Shown here: one piece after another, positions 33,806 through 41,910 of the stretch
How positions within the stretch are numbered: position 1 is the stretch's first letter
How the letters are laid out: every line of letters begins with the position of its first letter
The notes under the pieces: generated by a model
What the model was told of the DNA's origin: nothing
What the model saw: only the letters and a program-made list of their open reading frames with translations
The model's database searches: none
Assembly: GCF_024213665.1 (NCBI RefSeq)
Contig: NZ_JANAVP010000015.1
Location: 102,498-166,497 of the forward strand
DNA from: Streptomyces sp. A3M-1-3
Lineage (GTDB): Bacteria > Actinomycetota > Actinomycetes > Streptomycetales > Streptomycetaceae
Direction: 5' to 3'
Length of the DNA stretch: 64,000 bases
Translations under genes and position numbers: made by a program

Positions 33806-34109
33806 CGAGCGCCCCTCCCGTCTCGCCGCGCAGGCCGTGGACCGCACGCAGGCCGGCCAGGGGCACGAGTTCCACCGCGACGGGGATGCCCGGCTCGAAG
33901 CGCACGGCCGTTCCCGCGGCGATGTTCAGCCGCAGGCCGCGGGCGGCGGCGCGGTCGAATTCCAGGCCGGGGTTGGCCTCGGCGAAGTGGTAGTGGGAGC
34001 CGACCTGGACGGGCCGGTCGGCGGCGTTCAGCACGGTGAGGCAGGTGACGGGCCGCCCCTCATTGAGGGTCACGGGCCCGTCGGCGTACAGGATTTCACC
34101 CGGGATCAT
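33798..34109 (-). CDS. ureB: urease beta subunit
   Basis: A 103-residue structural subunit starting MIPGEILYADGPVTLNEGR, with GSHYHFAEANPGLEFDR and the GTAVRFEPG block. It packs against UreC. It lies 14 bases downstream of ureA. Confidence 0.95.
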   Translation of the reverse strand: MIPGEILYADGPVTLNEGRPVTCLTVLNAADRPVQVGSHYHFAEANPGLEFDRAAARGLRLNIAAGTAVRFEPGIPVAVELVPLAGLRAVHGLRGETGGALDA

Positions 34110-34123
34110 CGTCGCACTCCCCC

Positions 34124-34426
34124 TCAGACGATCGGATCATGGACGGTGACCAGCTTGGTTCCGTCCGGGAAGGTCGCCTCGACCTGGACGTCGTGGATCA
34201 TCTCGGAGATGCCGTCCATGACGTCGTCACGGGTGAGGACCTTGCGCCCCGACGACATGAGTTCCGCGACGGTACGTCCGTCGCGGGCGCCCTCCAGGAT
34301 GTGCGAGGTGATCAGCGCGATCGCCTCGGGGTGGTTCAGCCGAAGCCCGCGCGCCTTTCGCTTCTCGGCCACGTCGGCGGCCACGTGGATGAGCAGCCTC
34401 TCCTGCTCGTGCGGGGTCAGTTGCAC
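34124..34426 (-). CDS. ureA: urease gamma subunit
   Basis: A 100-residue subunit with QLTPHEQERLLIHVAADVAEKR, LNHPEAIALI and the ending GTKLVTVHDPI. The GTG at 34426 is chosen over GTG 34435 because the family is 100 residues long and begins at M/V-QLTP, and GAGG lies at proper spacing upstream. It is first in the ureABCFGD operon. Confidence 0.95.
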   Translation of the reverse strand: MQLTPHEQERLLIHVAADVAEKRKARGLRLNHPEAIALITSHILEGARDGRTVAELMSSGRKVLTRDDVMDGISEMIHDVQVEATFPDGTKLVTVHDPIV

Positions 34427-34812
34427 GGCTCCCACCTCACTGTCTTCCTGGCGAGTGTCGACGGAGGCGCGCCGGTGGGCGGCCTCGCAGCCAGGCGTCG
34501 CAGATTAGGGCGCCACTTTTTCCAACGCGTTAACTCAGGTTTCGGGGAGTGCTCCTCAGTGCGCGCAGACCGTGCATCATCCCGGCGTCGCGGTACGCCT
34601 CGGCGATCTTCGTCCAGGACGTGCTCATGGGAGCAGCGGTTCGAGCGGCGCGAGGGGCCTGCGACGTCCACCGATCGAGGACCGCGATGTATACGGCGCG
34701 GTGGTCGTGACCCGGCAGGGGCCGCATGTGCTGACGGCCGGCGCTCCGGTCACCCGCGTCCTCGGCCGGTCCCGCCGAGCTGCGGAATCCCGCGGACGAG
34801 GGCGCCGGCCGT
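34427..34812. other. 386-bp region without a convincing gene
   Basis: This region lies between ureA and the phd stop. The minus frame shows fragments (AVYIAVLDRW, SWTKIAEAYRDAGMM) but no gene with a start, ribosome site and coherent composition. It is the place where a toxin partner of Phd would be expected. The promoter of the urease operon probably lies near 34500-34530, where the sequence is AT-rich (ACTTTTTCCAACGCGTTAAC). Confidence 0.5.
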
Positions 34813-35115
34813 TCAGTCTTCGTGCCCTGCCGGGCGGTCGCCCGCATCCGGGTCGCGGTGCTCCGCCGCGATGCCGAAGCGGCGCCGTTCGCCCGGAGCG
34901 GACGTCAGTGAGCGGACCGAGGAGACCGAGCTGATCACCTGCTCCTCCGCCGGCTCCGCCGCGGATTCGAGTCGTTCCAGGTCAGCGGCGGAAACCAGCG
35001 CCACCAGGGGCTTGCCGTGACGCGTCACCACGACCCGCTCGCCGCCGTAGACGACGCGGTTGATCAGTTCGGCGAGCTCTGCGCGGGCTTGCGTCACCGG
35101 AATCTCGTAGGCCAT
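34813..35115 (-). CDS. Phd/YefM-family antitoxin
   Basis: A 100-residue protein. Residues 1-50 match Phd/YefM: MAYEIPVTQARAELAELINRVVYGGERVVVTRHGKPLVALVS. The C-terminal half is Ser/Glu-rich and disordered, as in the toxin-binding tail of Phd. No toxin gene follows; instead the gene is divergent from a ClpP paralogue 60 bp away, with palindromes in between. I recall the same pairing in other Streptomyces, so it may act as a repressor of clpP. Confidence 0.88.
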   Translation of the reverse strand: MAYEIPVTQARAELAELINRVVYGGERVVVTRHGKPLVALVSAADLERLESAAEPAEEQVISSVSSVRSLTSAPGERRRFGIAAEHRDPDAGDRPAGHED

Positions 35116-35132
35116 GCTCCCATCATAACGGG

Positions 35133-35158
35133 ATGTACGTCCTGTACATTTTATACAG
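35133..35158. promoter_or_regulatory. double palindrome between phd and clpP
   Basis: ATGTACGTCCTGTACAT (6-5-6 inverted repeat, 35133-35149) overlaps CTGTA-N7-TACAG (35142-35158), sharing the TGTAC half-site. This is the expected type of Phd operator and lies across both promoters. Confidence 0.65.
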
Positions 35159-35175
35159 AGCGCGAGAGGAACGCC

Positions 35176-35811
35176 ATGAGTCGGCCCATCGCCCGTCACG
35201 TCCTGCCCGAATTCACCGAGCGCACCACCACAGGCACGCGCACCCTCGACCCGTACTCCAAGCTGCTGGGCGAGCGCATCGTCTTTGTCGGGACCCCGAT
35301 CGACGAGCCCGCGGCGACCGACGTGGTCGCGCAGTTCATGTATCTGGAGCATGCCGCGCCCGACCGGGACATCTCGCTCTACATCAACTCCCCCGGCGGC
35401 TCCTACGCGGCGATGTCCGCGATCTACGACACGATGCAGTTCGTCACCTGCGACGTGGAGACAATCTGCCTCGGCCAGGCCGCCTCCTCCGCCGCCGTGC
35501 TCCTGGCGGCCGGCACGCCGGGCAAGCGACTGGCGTTGCCGGGCGCCCGGGTGCTCATCGGCCAGCCCGCCATCCCGGAGCCGCTGCGGGGGCAGCCCTC
35601 CGACCTCGAGATCCAGGCGCAGGAATTGCTGCGGGTGCGGGGAATGCTCACCCGGATGCTCGTACGGCACACCGGGCAGAGCACGCAGCGGATCTCGGCG
35701 GACATCGAGCGCGACAAGATCTTCGACGCCGAGAGCGCCCGGGAGTACGGACTCGTGGACCGGATCGTGCACAGCCGCAAGGGCGCCGCGACGGTCCTCG
35801 GCACGAGGTGA
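35176..35811 (+). CDS. ClpP-family protein lacking the catalytic His
   Basis: A 211-residue ClpP paralogue. The handle and core are intact: LDPYSKLLGERIVFVG, ISLYINSPGGS, the nucleophile Ser in GQAASSA (about residue 104) and the Asp of ERDK (about 180). The catalytic His, normally in the I-H-Q-P motif, is replaced by Gly129 (ARVLIGQPAI; codon GGC at 35560-35562). It is therefore probably proteolytically inactive but may still form rings with other ClpP subunits. GAGAGGAA precedes the ATG. Confidence 0.9.
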   Translation: MSRPIARHVLPEFTERTTTGTRTLDPYSKLLGERIVFVGTPIDEPAATDVVAQFMYLEHAAPDRDISLYINSPGGSYAAMSAIYDTMQFVTCDVETICLGQAASSAAVLLAAGTPGKRLALPGARVLIGQPAIPEPLRGQPSDLEIQAQELLRVRGMLTRMLVRHTGQSTQRISADIERDKIFDAESAREYGLVDRIVHSRKGAATVLGTR

Positions 35812-35818
35812 GACCAGG

Positions 35819-36124
35819 ATGCTGCCGGAACTCCCGCCCCTCCCCGCACTGACGCGCGCCGAGTGCGAGTTGATCGACCGCTATCTGGAAGTCGTCGACC
35901 TGCTGGGCCGGATCAATCCCGCGCGAGGCGGCGACACGTACAGCTGCCTGCGCGCCGCGCAGGCCCTCGTGAGCAGGGCGGCGGCGCTGCGCGACGCCCT
36001 GACGGTCATGCACCGGCGAGGCGAGACCGAGGTGTACGAGGAGACGCTGGCCCGCGCGCTGCGCGTGCTCGACGGCGAGCGCCGCGCCGGGCGCGTCACG
36101 GTGCCGCCGCCATCGCCGAGTTGA
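35819..36124 (+). CDS. hypothetical protein downstream of clpP
   Basis: A 101-residue helical protein (MLPELPPLPALTRAECELIDRYLEVVDLLGRINP...) that begins 7 bases after the clpP stop, with a weak GAGACCAGG before the ATG, so it is cotranscribed with clpP. No family is recognised; it could be an accessory of the Clp-like complex. Confidence 0.65.
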   Translation: MLPELPPLPALTRAECELIDRYLEVVDLLGRINPARGGDTYSCLRAAQALVSRAAALRDALTVMHRRGETEVYEETLARALRVLDGERRAGRVTVPPPSPS

Positions 36125-36475
36125 GCGAACGACTCGCCGAAGCACCCGCACGGAGTACTGGAATCGATCCCCCGTTCGGCTTAGTTCACCAAGGGCCGGA
36201 CGGACCATCCGACTTGCACAACGTGTCTACGCGCGGGGCGGAATGGACTGTTCCGCTGCTGGTCCAGGGCTCCTCGGGCCTTCGGCCCGGGGGGCGAATG
36301 CACCCTCGTCCACCCGAACGGGTCAGTGGTGAGGAACCCCACAAAGGGCCGCTTCTGCTCGGATTTTCGGGCAGTTATGAGTCAAGATCCCTGGGACGAC
36401 AAGCCCCCGCCGCCGCGGCGGGGCGGTCCGGGCGGACGCCGAGTCCTGCCGCCGTCCCGGATGCCTGGTCGACAA
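36125..36475. other. 351-bp upstream region of NlpC/P60 gene
   Basis: This region contains a hairpin GGGCCTTCGGCCC near 36270-36290, possibly the terminator of the clpP operon. The promoter of the riboswitch transcript should lie within it; no gene is visible. A short plus-strand frame starting at 36377 (MSQDPWDDKPPPP) runs into the riboswitch and is not supported. Confidence 0.4.
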
Positions 36476-36618
36476 GAGTGGATCGGCAGGAGTGGAGGAC
36501 CCAAGTACAGCGGGGTGACCGACCATGGTCATCCCTTGGGGTGAAGCCGTCTTTGACGGCCGGGCAACTTCGCCAGTCCGAACCCGACAGGTCATCCTTC
36601 ACAGGCGGCTGACGAAGG
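36476..36618 (+). ncRNA. c-di-AMP riboswitch (ydaO-yuaA type)
   Basis: The 5' leader of the NlpC/P60 gene carries conserved blocks of the ydaO aptamer: GGACCCAAG, TTGGGGTGAAGCCG, CGGGCAACTTCGCC, TCCGAACCCGACAG and the closing CAGGCGGCTGACGAAGGG. The last block ends in GAAGGG, which is also the likely ribosome binding site of the gene. In Streptomyces such switches turn off cell-wall hydrolase genes when c-di-AMP is high. The boundaries are approximate. Confidence 0.85.
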
Positions 36619-36625
36619 GTTGCGC

Positions 36626-37102
36626 ATGACTGCGCAGAACACTGTCCCGTCTCTGCTGTCCCGGGCCGGCGCCGCATCGGCGCTCACCCTCGCCGCCGTC
36701 GGCGGCACGATGCTGGCGCCTGGCGCCGTGTCGGAAGCCCAGGCCGCTCCGTCCTACGCGACGGAGGCCCTGAAGGTGGCAGCCTCCAAGAAGGGGGCCC
36801 CGTACAAGTACGGAGCGGTAGGACCGAAGCGGTTCGACTGCTCGGGGCTGACGCTCTACTCGTACAAGCGCGCCGGAAAGTCACTGCCCCGCACGGCCGC
36901 GCAGCAGTACAACAAGACCCGCCACATCGCGGCGTCCAAGCGCCAGCAGGGCGACCTGGTCTTCTTCCACTCCGGCAAGAACGTCTACCACGTCGGAATC
37001 TACGCGGGTAAAGGGAAGATCTGGCACTCCCCGAAGACCGGTGCGGTAGTGCGCCTGGAGAAGATCTGGTCCAAGAGCGTCTGGTACGGCCGGGTGCGCT
37101 GA
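36626..37102 (+). CDS. secreted NlpC/P60 cell-wall endopeptidase
   Basis: A 158-residue protein with a signal peptide (about residues 1-40, ending VSEAQAAPS) and an NlpC/P60 domain. The catalytic Cys is in RFDCSGLTLYSY and the His in YHVGIYAGKGK, with a later His in IWHSPKTG. It cleaves peptide stems of peptidoglycan. The ATG at 36626 follows GAAGGG at the end of the riboswitch. Expression is predicted to fall when c-di-AMP rises. Confidence 0.93.
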   Translation: MTAQNTVPSLLSRAGAASALTLAAVGGTMLAPGAVSEAQAAPSYATEALKVAASKKGAPYKYGAVGPKRFDCSGLTLYSYKRAGKSLPRTAAQQYNKTRHIAASKRQQGDLVFFHSGKNVYHVGIYAGKGKIWHSPKTGAVVRLEKIWSKSVWYGRVR

Positions 37103-37113
37103 CGGCAGGGCGG

Positions 37114-37146
37114 ACGCACTGACCGCGACCACCGCGGTCAGTGCGT
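37114..37146. terminator. bidirectional terminator
   Basis: A 14-bp stem (37114-37127 with 37133-37146) lies between convergent genes and overlaps the last codons of the LysE-type gene. Confidence 0.7.
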
Positions 37147-37767
37147 CACCGACCCTGCCAGCAGGGTCAGGCCGAGGCCCGCGAGTGCGCCGCCGGTGAC
37201 GCCTTCGACCGTGCGGGCGGTACGCGGGCGGCGCAGCCACCGGCCGAGCCGGTCCACCAGCAGCGCGATCGCCGGGAACCACAGCAGGGCCAGCACCACG
37301 ACGACCGCCCCGAGCAAGAGGGTCCGCGGCAGCGGGTTCTGCCCCTCGTTCACGAACTGGGGCAGCAGGCTCAGGAAGAGGACCGGCGCCTTCGGGTTCA
37401 GGACGTTGGTGACAAAGCCCTGGTACAGACCCCGCCCCGGTCCCACGCGGGTCCCGCCGTCCTCCTCGGGTGCCCGCCGCGCCGGCCGCAGCGCGGCCCG
37501 TAGCGCCCGCAGCCCCAGATAGACCAGGTACGCACCTCCGAGCAGCTGGAGCGTACGGAACAGCGTGGGCACCGCGACCAGCACCGCGGCGAGCCCGGCT
37601 ACCGCGAGCGCGGTGTGCACGAGGAGCCCCCCGGCCACTCCGACGGCGGTGGCGACCCCCGCTGTGCGGGAGGCGAGCGCGTTGCGTACGACCAGGGCGA
37701 AATCCGCGCCGGGCATGGCGATCATGCCTGCGGCAACGCCGGTGAAGGCGACCAGTTCAGCGTCCAT
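37138..37767 (-). CDS. LysE-family amino acid exporter
   Basis: A 209-residue membrane protein with six hydrophobic segments and the family features GMIAMPGADFALVVRNAL near the N terminus and GFVTNVLNPKAPVLFLSLLPQF in the middle. It exports amino acids or related metabolites. It is divergent from a LysR gene 72 bp away, the usual arrangement of LysE/LysG pairs. The substrate is unknown. Confidence 0.9.
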   Translation of the reverse strand: MDAELVAFTGVAAGMIAMPGADFALVVRNALASRTAGVATAVGVAGGLLVHTALAVAGLAAVLVAVPTLFRTLQLLGGAYLVYLGLRALRAALRPARRAPEEDGGTRVGPGRGLYQGFVTNVLNPKAPVLFLSLLPQFVNEGQNPLPRTLLLGAVVVVLALLWFPAIALLVDRLGRWLRRPRTARTVEGVTGGALAGLGLTLLAGSVTH

Positions 37768-37839
37768 CGCTCCACTGTGGACCCGTGAAGGCTTTAGCGT
37801 GTACTTCGAGTCTCCTGGGTCTGCCTTAAGGAACCCTTT

Positions 37840-38742
37840 ATGTACGATGCGACGCGGCTGGCCGCCCTGGTGGCCGTGTCCGAGGCCGGTTCGATCACGC
37901 GCGCGGCGGCCCGCCTCGGCTATACCGCACCGGCGCTCTCGCAGCAGCTGGCCAAGCTGGAGCGCGAGGCCGGGGCCACCCTGCTGGTCCGCCACCACCG
38001 CGGGGCCCGGCTGACGGCCGCCGGCGAACTGCTCGTCGCGCGCGCCCGCCGGGTCCTGGACGAGATGGAGCGCGCCCGGCATGAACTGGCCGGGCTGGCG
38101 GGCCTGTCCGGCGGACGGTTGCGCGTCGGGACCTTCACCACCGCCGGCATCCATCTGCTGCCGCCCGTGCTGAGCGCGTTCCGCCGCGCGCACCCCGCCG
38201 TGGAGCTGACCGTCGCCGAGTACGAGCCGCCGGCCGGGGTCGCGGCGGTGGCGGCGGGTGAAGTGGACCTGGCGCTCACGCATGCGTACGAGCCCGCGGT
38301 GCCCGCCCCGCTCCCGCCGTCCGTGGCGGTGGAGCCGCTGCTGGTGGAGGAGTTGGTCCTGATCACCTCGCCGGGTCACGCCCTGTCCGGTGGCTCGGGA
38401 CGGCTGCCGCCGGCCGAACTCGCAGGTCAGCCGCTGATCAGCAGCGCGCCCTCGCATCCGCCCCGGCAGGGGGTGGAAGCGGCCCTGGCCGCAGCGGGGG
38501 CGACCGCGGCCGTGGTCTGCGAGATGCCCGGGTACGCGCTGGTCACCGCCCTGGTGAGCGCGGGGCTGGGGGTGGCGGTCGTACCGGAGATGGTGGCGTC
38601 GATGTCGGCGACACCGCTGGGGGTGCGGCTGCTGGAGTCCGGCGGCTTGCGCCGTACGATCTCGGTCGTTCACCGGCCCGACGGGGCGGGTCCGGCCGCG
38701 GACACCCTGCGGGCGCTGCTGCGCGGCGGCTTCGGCCGGTAA
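37840..38742 (+). CDS. LysR-family transcriptional regulator
   Basis: A 300-residue protein with an N-terminal HTH (about residues 3-62: RLAALVAVSEAGSITRAAARLGYTAPALSQQLAKLE) and a periplasmic-binding-like effector domain. It is divergent from the LysE-type exporter and so is the likely regulator of export. Confidence 0.93.
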   Translation: MYDATRLAALVAVSEAGSITRAAARLGYTAPALSQQLAKLEREAGATLLVRHHRGARLTAAGELLVARARRVLDEMERARHELAGLAGLSGGRLRVGTFTTAGIHLLPPVLSAFRRAHPAVELTVAEYEPPAGVAAVAAGEVDLALTHAYEPAVPAPLPPSVAVEPLLVEELVLITSPGHALSGGSGRLPPAELAGQPLISSAPSHPPRQGVEAALAAAGATAAVVCEMPGYALVTALVSAGLGVAVVPEMVASMSATPLGVRLLESGGLRRTISVVHRPDGAGPAADTLRALLRGGFGR

Positions 38743-38750
38743 CCGGGAAG

Positions 38751-39242
38751 TCAGGGGCTCTGCGGGGCGTTCAGGGGGCTTTCCGGAACAACCGGGGCCG
38801 CCATGGACTCCTGCTGCGAGACCGCAGCCGTCCAGGGCAGGGCGATCCACACGGTCTTGCCGCCGTCCTCGGTCGGCGCGACAGACAGCCGGCCGCCGCA
38901 CTCGGCGGCCAGCCAGCGGATGATGACCATGCCGCGGCCGTTGTCCTGCTGGACGGCGGCAGGCAGCCGCTTCGGCCAGCGGGGGTGGCTGTCGGTGACA
39001 CCGATGTGCAGCTCCTCCTCGCGCTCGAGCCGGAGATCCACCGTGAAGGTGGGTGACTGGCCGAAGGTGTGCTGCACCGCGTTGGTCGCGAGCTCGGAGA
39101 CGATCAGCCGTACCGTGTCGGCGGTGTCCTCGTCGGCGGGAAGGCCCCATGCGGAGAGAACGTCGACGACGTATCTCCGGGCGGCGGAGACCGAGGCGGG
39201 ATCGCTCGGCAGAGTGACGGATGTTTCCTGATGGTCTGCCAT
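38751..39242 (-). CDS. RsbW-like ATP-binding protein
   Basis: A 163-residue HATPase_c protein. The N box is IVSELATNAVQHTFG and the G boxes are in VTDSHPRWP and NGRGMVIIRWLAAECGG. It is divergent from the DUF5753 HTH gene, and together with the DUF397 gene they form a set often found in Streptomyces development-linked regulators of the WhiJ/AbaA kind. The start at 39242 (MADHQETSV) has GGGAAAGGGA upstream. Confidence 0.88.
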   Translation of the reverse strand: MADHQETSVTLPSDPASVSAARRYVVDVLSAWGLPADEDTADTVRLIVSELATNAVQHTFGQSPTFTVDLRLEREEELHIGVTDSHPRWPKRLPAAVQQDNGRGMVIIRWLAAECGGRLSVAPTEDGGKTVWIALPWTAAVSQQESMAAPVVPESPLNAPQSP

Positions 39243-39470
39243 GGCGACGCTGTCCCTTTCCCACCGAGGCCGGACCGAAGACTCGTGGCGGATGTACGCG
39301 AAGACGGCCTCGGATACGTGCTTCGCGCCAGCGTGCCACTCATGCCGCCGTCGCGGGTGGCGATCCACCAGGTTATGCATATATCTGTCGCTCGAAGCGG
39401 TGAACTCTGCTACGGAAAAGCGTATTTGGGCGGCACACTACGCATCGGCGCCGACCGGAGGGAGGCAGGT

Positions 39471-40334
39471 ATGCGGCACGGTCCCGCAGTGCGCCGGCGC
39501 AAGCTCGGCGAGGAACTGCGCGGCCTTCGTGACCGGGCGGGGCTGACCAGTGGCGAGGCCGCTTCGCTGCTGGGCTGGCACCAGTCGAAGGTGAGCCGGA
39601 TCGAGACCGGACGCACGAACGTGAAGCCTGTCGACGTGACGAGGCTGCTCGACGCGTACGGCGTACGGGACCCGCGCGCACGGGCGTTGCTGGAGGCACT
39701 GGCCGGCTCGGCCGGCGGCGGAGACCGCAGGCGCCAGTGGTGGCACGCCTACCGGGGGCTGCTGCCGCCCGAGTACCGGGACTTCATCAGCCTGGAGGCG
39801 GAGGCGTGCACCGCGCGCAGCGTGGAACTCGCCGTGGTGCCGGGACTGTTGCAGACCGAGGCCTACGCACGGGCGGTGACCAGGGCGGCGCTGGACGGGC
39901 TGCCGGATGAGAAGGTGGACGCGCTGGTGCGGGTGCGGCTGGCCCGGCAGTCCGTCCTGTGGGCGGATACGCCGCTTCAGCTGAGCGCGGTGGTGGACGA
40001 GGCGGTGCTGCGACGACAGGTGGGCGGCCCGCGGGTGATGGCGGAGCAGCTGCGGAAGCTCCAGGAAATGGCCCGGCTTCCTCATGTGCGGCTTCAGGTC
40101 CTGCCGTTCAGCGTCGGTGGACACGTCGGACTCACCGGACCTTTCATTATCTTTTCTTTTCCGAACATTTCTGATCTGGATGTGGTCGTTCTCGACCACT
40201 TGACGAGTAGCCTCTACCTCGAGCGGAAGGCAGACCTCGAGGCGTACAGCGCCGCCTTCCGCACCCTTCAGGCGCACGCCCTCTCGCCCGAGGGCTCGTC
40301 GGATCTCCTCACCAGAATCGGTGACGGCGCGTAA
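39471..40334 (+). CDS. HTH protein with DUF5753 (WhiJ-like)
   Basis: A 287-residue regulator with an N-terminal XRE HTH (about residues 10-60: LGEELRGLRDRAGLTSGEAASLLGWHQSKVSRIETG) and a C-terminal DUF5753 domain (SLEAEACTARSVELAVVPGLLQTEAYARA). The ATG at 39471 follows GGAGGGAGG. Paralogues near DUF397 genes repress sporulation or antibiotic genes in other strains. The 228-bp gap before it holds an AT-rich TTATGCATATATC at about 39373. Confidence 0.92.
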   Translation: MRHGPAVRRRKLGEELRGLRDRAGLTSGEAASLLGWHQSKVSRIETGRTNVKPVDVTRLLDAYGVRDPRARALLEALAGSAGGGDRRRQWWHAYRGLLPPEYRDFISLEAEACTARSVELAVVPGLLQTEAYARAVTRAALDGLPDEKVDALVRVRLARQSVLWADTPLQLSAVVDEAVLRRQVGGPRVMAEQLRKLQEMARLPHVRLQVLPFSVGGHVGLTGPFIIFSFPNISDLDVVVLDHLTSSLYLERKADLEAYSAAFRTLQAHALSPEGSSDLLTRIGDGA

Positions 40335-40344
40335 GGAGGCCCCC

Positions 40345-40596
40345 ATGTCCGCACGCCATGCGTACGAACCCTCCCCCGGCCCTTCCCTCGGCCCTTCCCT
40401 GAACAGAGCGCGGTGGCGGCGCAGCAGCCGCAGCACCGGAATGAACAACTGCGTCGAGGCGGCCCGCCTCGACGGCGGCCTGCTGGCCGTCCGCGACTCG
40501 AAGCACCTCTCCCGGCCCGCTCTGCTGTTCTCCGCGGGCGCCTGGGAGTCCTTCGTGTCCTACCTGCGCAACCACCCTGCGCGGGACGGGAGTTGA
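40345..40596 (+). CDS. DUF397 regulatory protein
   Basis: An 83-residue protein with the DUF397 core WRRSSRSTGMNNCVEAARLDGGLLAVRDSK and PALLFSAGAWESFVSYLR. AAGGAGG precedes the ATG at 40345. It is translated after the DUF5753 HTH gene (10-bp gap), and the two probably act together. Confidence 0.92.
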   Translation: MSARHAYEPSPGPSLGPSLNRARWRRSSRSTGMNNCVEAARLDGGLLAVRDSKHLSRPALLFSAGAWESFVSYLRNHPARDGS

Positions 40597-40617
40597 GCCC
40601 GAGACGGGAGTTGAGCC

Positions 40618-41763
40618 TTACGCAGCGATCGGCGCGGTGGCCACAATGGTGGCGACCGCCCGCGCGATCTCGCCTTCCGTCAGGTCCGCACGCGCGGTCA
40701 GGCGCAGCCGGGAGATGCCGTCCGGTACGGACGGCGGCCGGAAGCAGCCCACGAACAGGCCCGCCGCGCGGCAGTCGGCTGCCCACCGCAGAGCCGTCCC
40801 GGGCGAGGGCGCCCGTACCGACACCACAGCGGCGTCCGGCTTCGCCGCGGTCAGCCCGGCGGCGGTCAGCCGGTCGTACAGCGTGGTGGCCACCATGCGG
40901 GCGCGCGCGGCCAGTTGGGGTTCGCGGCGCAGCAGTCCCAGGCTCTCCAGCGCGGCGCCGACCGCCGCGGGGGCGAGTCCGGTGTCGAAGATGAAGGTCC
41001 GGGCGGTGTTGACCAGATGGTCGATGACCTTGGCGGGGCCGAGCACCGCGCCGCCCTGGCTGCCCAGCGACTTGGACAGGGTCAGCGTCGCCACCACACC
41101 GTCCGCGCCGGCCAGGCCCACGGCGTGCAGGGCGCCCCGGCCGCCCTCGCCGAGCACGCCGAGACCGTGCGCGTCGTCGACCAGCAGCGCGGCGCCGTGG
41201 TCACGGCAGGCCGCCGCGTGCTCGCGCAGCGGCGCGGCGTCACCGTCGACGGAGAAGACCGAGTCGGTGACGGTGAGGGCCCGGCCGGAGTGCGCCTCGA
41301 GCGTCTTGCGCACGGCGTCGGGATCGGAGTGCGGGACGACGGCCGTCTCCGCGCGCGAGAGCCGGCAGCCGTCGACGATGGACGCGTGGTTGCCGGCGTC
41401 CGAGACGATGAGCGAGCCGCGCCCGGTCAGCGCGGTGACCGCGGCGAGGTTCGCCGCGTAGCCCGAGGACAGTACGAGCGCCGCCTCGAAGCCGCAGAAC
41501 TCCGCGAGTTCCCGCTCCAGCGTGGCGTGCAGTTCCGTGGAGCCGGTCACCAGCCGCGAACCGGTCGCTCCTGCCCCCCAGCGGCGAGCCGCCTCGGCTG
41601 CCGCCGCGGTAATCTCCGGGCGGTGCGCGAGCCCCAGGTAGTCGTTGCTCGCCAGGTCGAGAAGCGCGGATTCGGCGGGGCGGGGACGCAGGGTCCGGAC
41701 GAGTCCGGCCCGGTCGCGCTCGCGCGCCGCTTCGTCGATCCAGTCGAACACGTCCTGGGGCAT
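40618..41763 (-). CDS. bioF: 8-amino-7-oxononanoate synthase
   Basis: A 381-residue PLP enzyme that condenses pimeloyl thioester with alanine in biotin synthesis. It shows SNDYLGLAHRPE, GAGATGSRLVTG, VDDAHGLGVLGEGGRG and the PLP Lys in TLSKSLGSQGG. It is divergent from bioB and shares its control region. Confidence 0.94.
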   Translation of the reverse strand: MPQDVFDWIDEAARERDRAGLVRTLRPRPAESALLDLASNDYLGLAHRPEITAAAAEAARRWGAGATGSRLVTGSTELHATLERELAEFCGFEAALVLSSGYAANLAAVTALTGRGSLIVSDAGNHASIVDGCRLSRAETAVVPHSDPDAVRKTLEAHSGRALTVTDSVFSVDGDAAPLREHAAACRDHGAALLVDDAHGLGVLGEGGRGALHAVGLAGADGVVATLTLSKSLGSQGGAVLGPAKVIDHLVNTARTFIFDTGLAPAAVGAALESLGLLRREPQLAARARMVATTLYDRLTAAGLTAAKPDAAVVSVRAPSPGTALRWAADCRAAGLFVGCFRPPSVPDGISRLRLTARADLTEGEIARAVATIVATAPIAA

Positions 41764-41910
41764 GGATGAGTCCTCGCGGTTTGTGGGCTGTCGACAGACC
41801 CTAACGGGCCGGGTCTGCGGTCAGGGTGTGGCAATACACACACCTCGAAGCAGCTCTGTTGTGCGATCTCTCCTTGGCCAGGGACGGTGCGATAGGTCAG
41901 GATCTGGAGC
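41764..41910. promoter_or_regulatory. divergent bioF/bioB control region
   Basis: 147 bp hold both promoters. An inverted repeat GGTGTG-N8-CACACC at 41825-41844 is the clearest operator candidate; a biotin-responsive repressor (BioQ or BirA type) would be expected, but none is coded nearby. Confidence 0.45.

Noticed and set aside
32096..34508. Very long plus-strand frames opposite the urease genes
   Set aside because: They are antisense to ureA, ureB and ureC and translate to repetitive Gly/Val/Asp-rich sequence with no ribosome site.
34530..34812. A Doc or PIN toxin gene downstream of phd
   Set aside because: No frame has a start with a ribosome site and the translated fragments show no toxin motif.
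36377..36544. A 55-codon plus frame (MSQDPWDDK...) before the NlpC/P60 gene
   Set aside because: It runs into the conserved riboswitch core and has a composition dictated by the aptamer.
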